A stretch of 64,000 nucleotides of DNA from an uncultured Bacteroidia bacterium. GTDB taxonomy: Bacteria; Bacteroidota; Bacteroidia; Bacteroidales; Prolixibacteraceae. The stretch lies in assembly GCA_903923905.1 (NCBI GenBank), contig CAIXZH010000047.1:62001-126000 (forward strand). Reading direction: 5' to 3'. Shown piece after piece: positions 62,301 to 64,000 of the stretch. Numbering within the stretch: the stretch's first letter is position 1; every line of letters begins with the position of its first letter. The notes beneath the pieces were generated by a model. The model saw only the letters and a list, made by a program, of their open reading frames with translations, was not told the DNA's origin and made no database searches. The position numbers and the translations under genes are program-made.

Positions 62301-64000
62301 TCATCTGCTATTATCTGTTGTTAACTCCCAATTATCAGTCCTGAAAGGCGATGCGGGTAGACTTGCACTATTCTCAAGATTTGCATTCACAGGATTATTC
62401 TCCCAGGCATATCTCACAGCCGCAGGATTAGAAACCGCCAAATTGAATACCTTAACACTTCTTCCGTCTGATTGAATGATGGCAGTAGCGGGCACAAAAT
62501 GATGGTCTCCGCCTGCAATGGAAAATCCATTCAGTACTTCGCTGGTCCGCAATTTTAAACCTTCCCCAACTTCAGAAAATTGAATTACAGCCTGACCCGA
62601 TTTAAATATAACACCACAGTATATCGGGCTACTGCGAACAATATTCGCAAACCCATAAACATCATGCAAAGCGAGATTTGCAAGCCGGATGCCCACCTCT
62701 CTTTTGAATGGCGGATGAATATTCATCACTTGTCCCAGATCGGTAGTTACTGCCATACCGGTGTTTTTTAATCGATTCAACGTCAATCGTTGCGCTTCGC
62801 GGATGTGTGGCCAGGCGCCTTCAATTTCAGAACCTGATTGTTTTCCGTCATATCCTGCAATCTGAACAAAATAAAAACTCATATTCGGCAGTCTCCATTG
62901 TTTTCTCCAAGAGGAGATCAGCAGCGGAAACAAATGTTCATATTGTTTGGCTCTCTGGGAGTTCGACTCACCCTGGTACCAAACCACCCCTTCAAGTGTG
63001 TACGGAATAAGGGGTGCTATCATCCCGTTATAGAGGTCTCCTGGGGTATGGCGCTGACCGGGGACATCCCAACACCAGGGGAAGCGGCCCTCTGTTGGAT
63101 TCCCTTGCTCCAGCGCTTTTTGGTACTGTTTTACCCGGATTAAAATAGGGATTGTCACTGAATCTGTGGCCAGTTCAGAGCGTGGCATCCAACTCTCAAT
63201 TGCCGTTCCGCCCCAATGAGCCGAGATAATTCCTACCGGGACATTTAATTTCCTTCGTAATTCCAGGGCATAACTTAATGCGACAGCAGACCAGCCCAAC
63301 ACACTGACCGAATCGGCTTTCACCCACTCACCACCACCATCAAAATTAGGATGAGGTGACGGCCATTGAGGTTGCAGAAAGAAGCGGAGGTTATTATCTT
63401 TCAGCCCTTTTGCTGCAATCTGCATATCCGATTGCCAGGTACGCATCTCCATATTGGATTGTCCGGATGCCAACCAAACCTCACCCACTGAAACATCCCG
63501 AATAGTCACCGTATCTTTCTCGGAAATCACCTTTAACTCCAATCCCGTTTGCGCCTTTAACGAAGGTATCGATAGCAGCCACTCACCTGTCTCTGTTGAA
63601 TTGGTAAAATAAGAGTTCCCTGCAATTTTAATCCTTATTTTCTTTCCCTTTTCAGCTTTTCCCCAAATCCTTATTTTGGATTTTTGCTGTAACACCATGC
63701 CATCAGCGAAAAGCGGAGCAAGCCGCAACGGACCTGAAACCGATAATGCTGTTGATGAGGATATCGTAAATTCGCCAAAACTGCTACCAACGGTCTCAGA
63801 ATAGAGGCCTACAATACCCATTCCGAAAGAAGGTTGTTCATTTTCGATACCTTGTTTAAGTAGAATCTGTCGTGAAGGTTTATGTCTAAGAATGATCTTC
63901 CACTGCCTCCAATCCAAAGTGTCTACCATTGGAGCCCTCTGTATCGAGAGGTTATAAATTGTTTCGGGGTGTAATGGTTCAGAGAGTTTAATCTCCTGCC
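62301..64000 (-). CDS. Sialate O-acetylesterase-type SGNH esterase with extra N-terminal domain (start beyond window)
   Basis: SASA/DUF303-type carbohydrate esterase: LAPLFADGMVLQQKSKIRIWGKAEKGKKIRI (Ig-like lead-in), VWLASGQSNMEMRTW (SGNH block I with the catalytic Ser), GIISAHWGGTAIESWMP (block II/III), LEGVVWYQGESNSQRA (block III/V), and a C-terminal beta domain ending NWELTTDNSR. It deacetylates sialic acid or other acetylated glycans outside the cytoplasm. The frame stays open upstream of the ATG at 63929 to base 64000 (QEIKLSEPLHPETIYNL), so the true start is outside the window and about 90 or more N-terminal residues form a separate domain, possibly LamG/DUF1080-like. The 3' end is complete. 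Confidence 0.82.
   Translation of the reverse strand, partial: QEIKLSEPLHPETIYNLSIQRAPMVDTLDWRQWKIILRHKPSRQILLKQGIENEQPSFGMGIVGLYSETVGSSFGEFTISSSTALSVSGPLRLAPLFADGMVLQQKSKIRIWGKAEKGKKIRIKIAGNSYFTNSTETGEWLLSIPSLKAQTGLELKVISEKDTVTIRDVSVGEVWLASGQSNMEMRTWQSDMQIAAKGLKDNNLRFFLQPQWPSPHPNFDGGGEWVKADSVSVLGWSAVALSYALELRRKLNVPVGIISAHWGGTAIESWMPRSELATDSVTIPILIRVKQYQKALEQGNPTEGRFPWCWDVPGQRHTPGDLYNGMIAPLIPYTLEGVVWYQGESNSQRAKQYEHLFPLLISSWRKQWRLPNMSFYFVQIAGYDGKQSGSEIEGAWPHIREAQRLTLNRLKNTGMAVTTDLGQVMNIHPPFKREVGIRLANLALHDVYGFANIVRSSPIYCGVIFKSGQAVIQFSEVGEGLKLRTSEVLNGFSIAGGDHHFVPATAIIQSDGRSVKVFNLAVSNPAAVRYAWENNPVNANLENSASLPASPFRTDNWELTTDNSR

Overview
The window looks like chromosomal DNA of a Bacteroidota bacterium, probably Bacteroidales/Marinilabiliales. 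The signs are: -7 boxes of the TAnnTTTG type in front of many genes, start codons without clear Shine-Dalgarno sequences, TonB-dependent receptors with an N-terminal carboxypeptidase-regulatory-like domain, an ECF sigma factor followed by a FecR-type fragment, lipoproteins of Bacteroidota-only families (DUF4403, DUF5683, DUF5777), and the gene order parA-parB-DUF5683-lytic transglycosylase. This is inference from gene content; no rRNA gene is present.

Layout. (1) 1-8.0 kb, all minus strand: an electron-transfer island with a NapC/NirT-type cytochrome (cut by the left edge), two near-duplicate monoheme cytochromes c, a b561-type membrane cytochrome, a membrane-anchored heptaheme cytochrome, a DUF5777 outer-membrane barrel, a monoheme lipoprotein and a hexaheme lipoprotein with a collagen-like spacer. 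A Crp/Fnr regulator with an N-terminal cysteine cluster lies upstream, and three palindromes, one a perfect FNR box, lie between it and the cytochromes. (2) 8.5-12.6 kb: a GH78 alpha-L-rhamnosidase and a convergent Gfo/Idh/MocA oxidoreductase. (3) 12.7-18.4 kb: a methanol:corrinoid methyltransferase set (mtaC, mtaB, a CobW-type GTPase and a RACo-type corrinoid reactivator) with a divergent AraC regulator. (4) 18.5-24.9 kb: an MFS exporter, a TonB-type receptor, then a fluoride riboswitch, a crcB remnant and enolase. (5) 25.0-39.9 kb, all plus strand: ECF sigma factor, truncated FecR, four secreted carbohydrate-active proteins (beta-helix/SMP-30, GH5, ThuA-GH9 fusion, ThuA), a complete mannose-type PTS (IIA, IIB, fused IIC-IID, EI, HPr) and a NagB-family deaminase. 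(6) 40.3-56.0 kb: a His/Cys-rich small protein with a TonB receptor, then housekeeping genes (priA, parA, parB, DUF5683, mltD-like, DUF4403, punA, lpxK, sppA, folK). (7) 56.0-58.6 kb: a small accessory patch with an 83-bp paired-hairpin repeat present twice, an AAA/DUF4143 ATPase with tandem 23-bp repeats at its promoter, and remnants of a tyrosine recombinase and possibly a transposase. (8) 58.6-64 kb: a uroporphyrinogen-decarboxylase-family protein, a six-hairpin glycosidase, and a sialate-O-acetylesterase-type protein cut by the right edge.

How it works together. The cell appears to degrade plant- or biofilm-type polysaccharides and to take up a sugar, plausibly an amino sugar, by a phosphotransferase system that is uncommon in this phylum. 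It probably strips methyl groups from methanol or a related compound into corrinoid metabolism. It also carries an oxygen-regulated periplasmic/outer-membrane cytochrome chain that could reach the cell surface. The best-supported regulatory element is the fluoride riboswitch in front of enolase.
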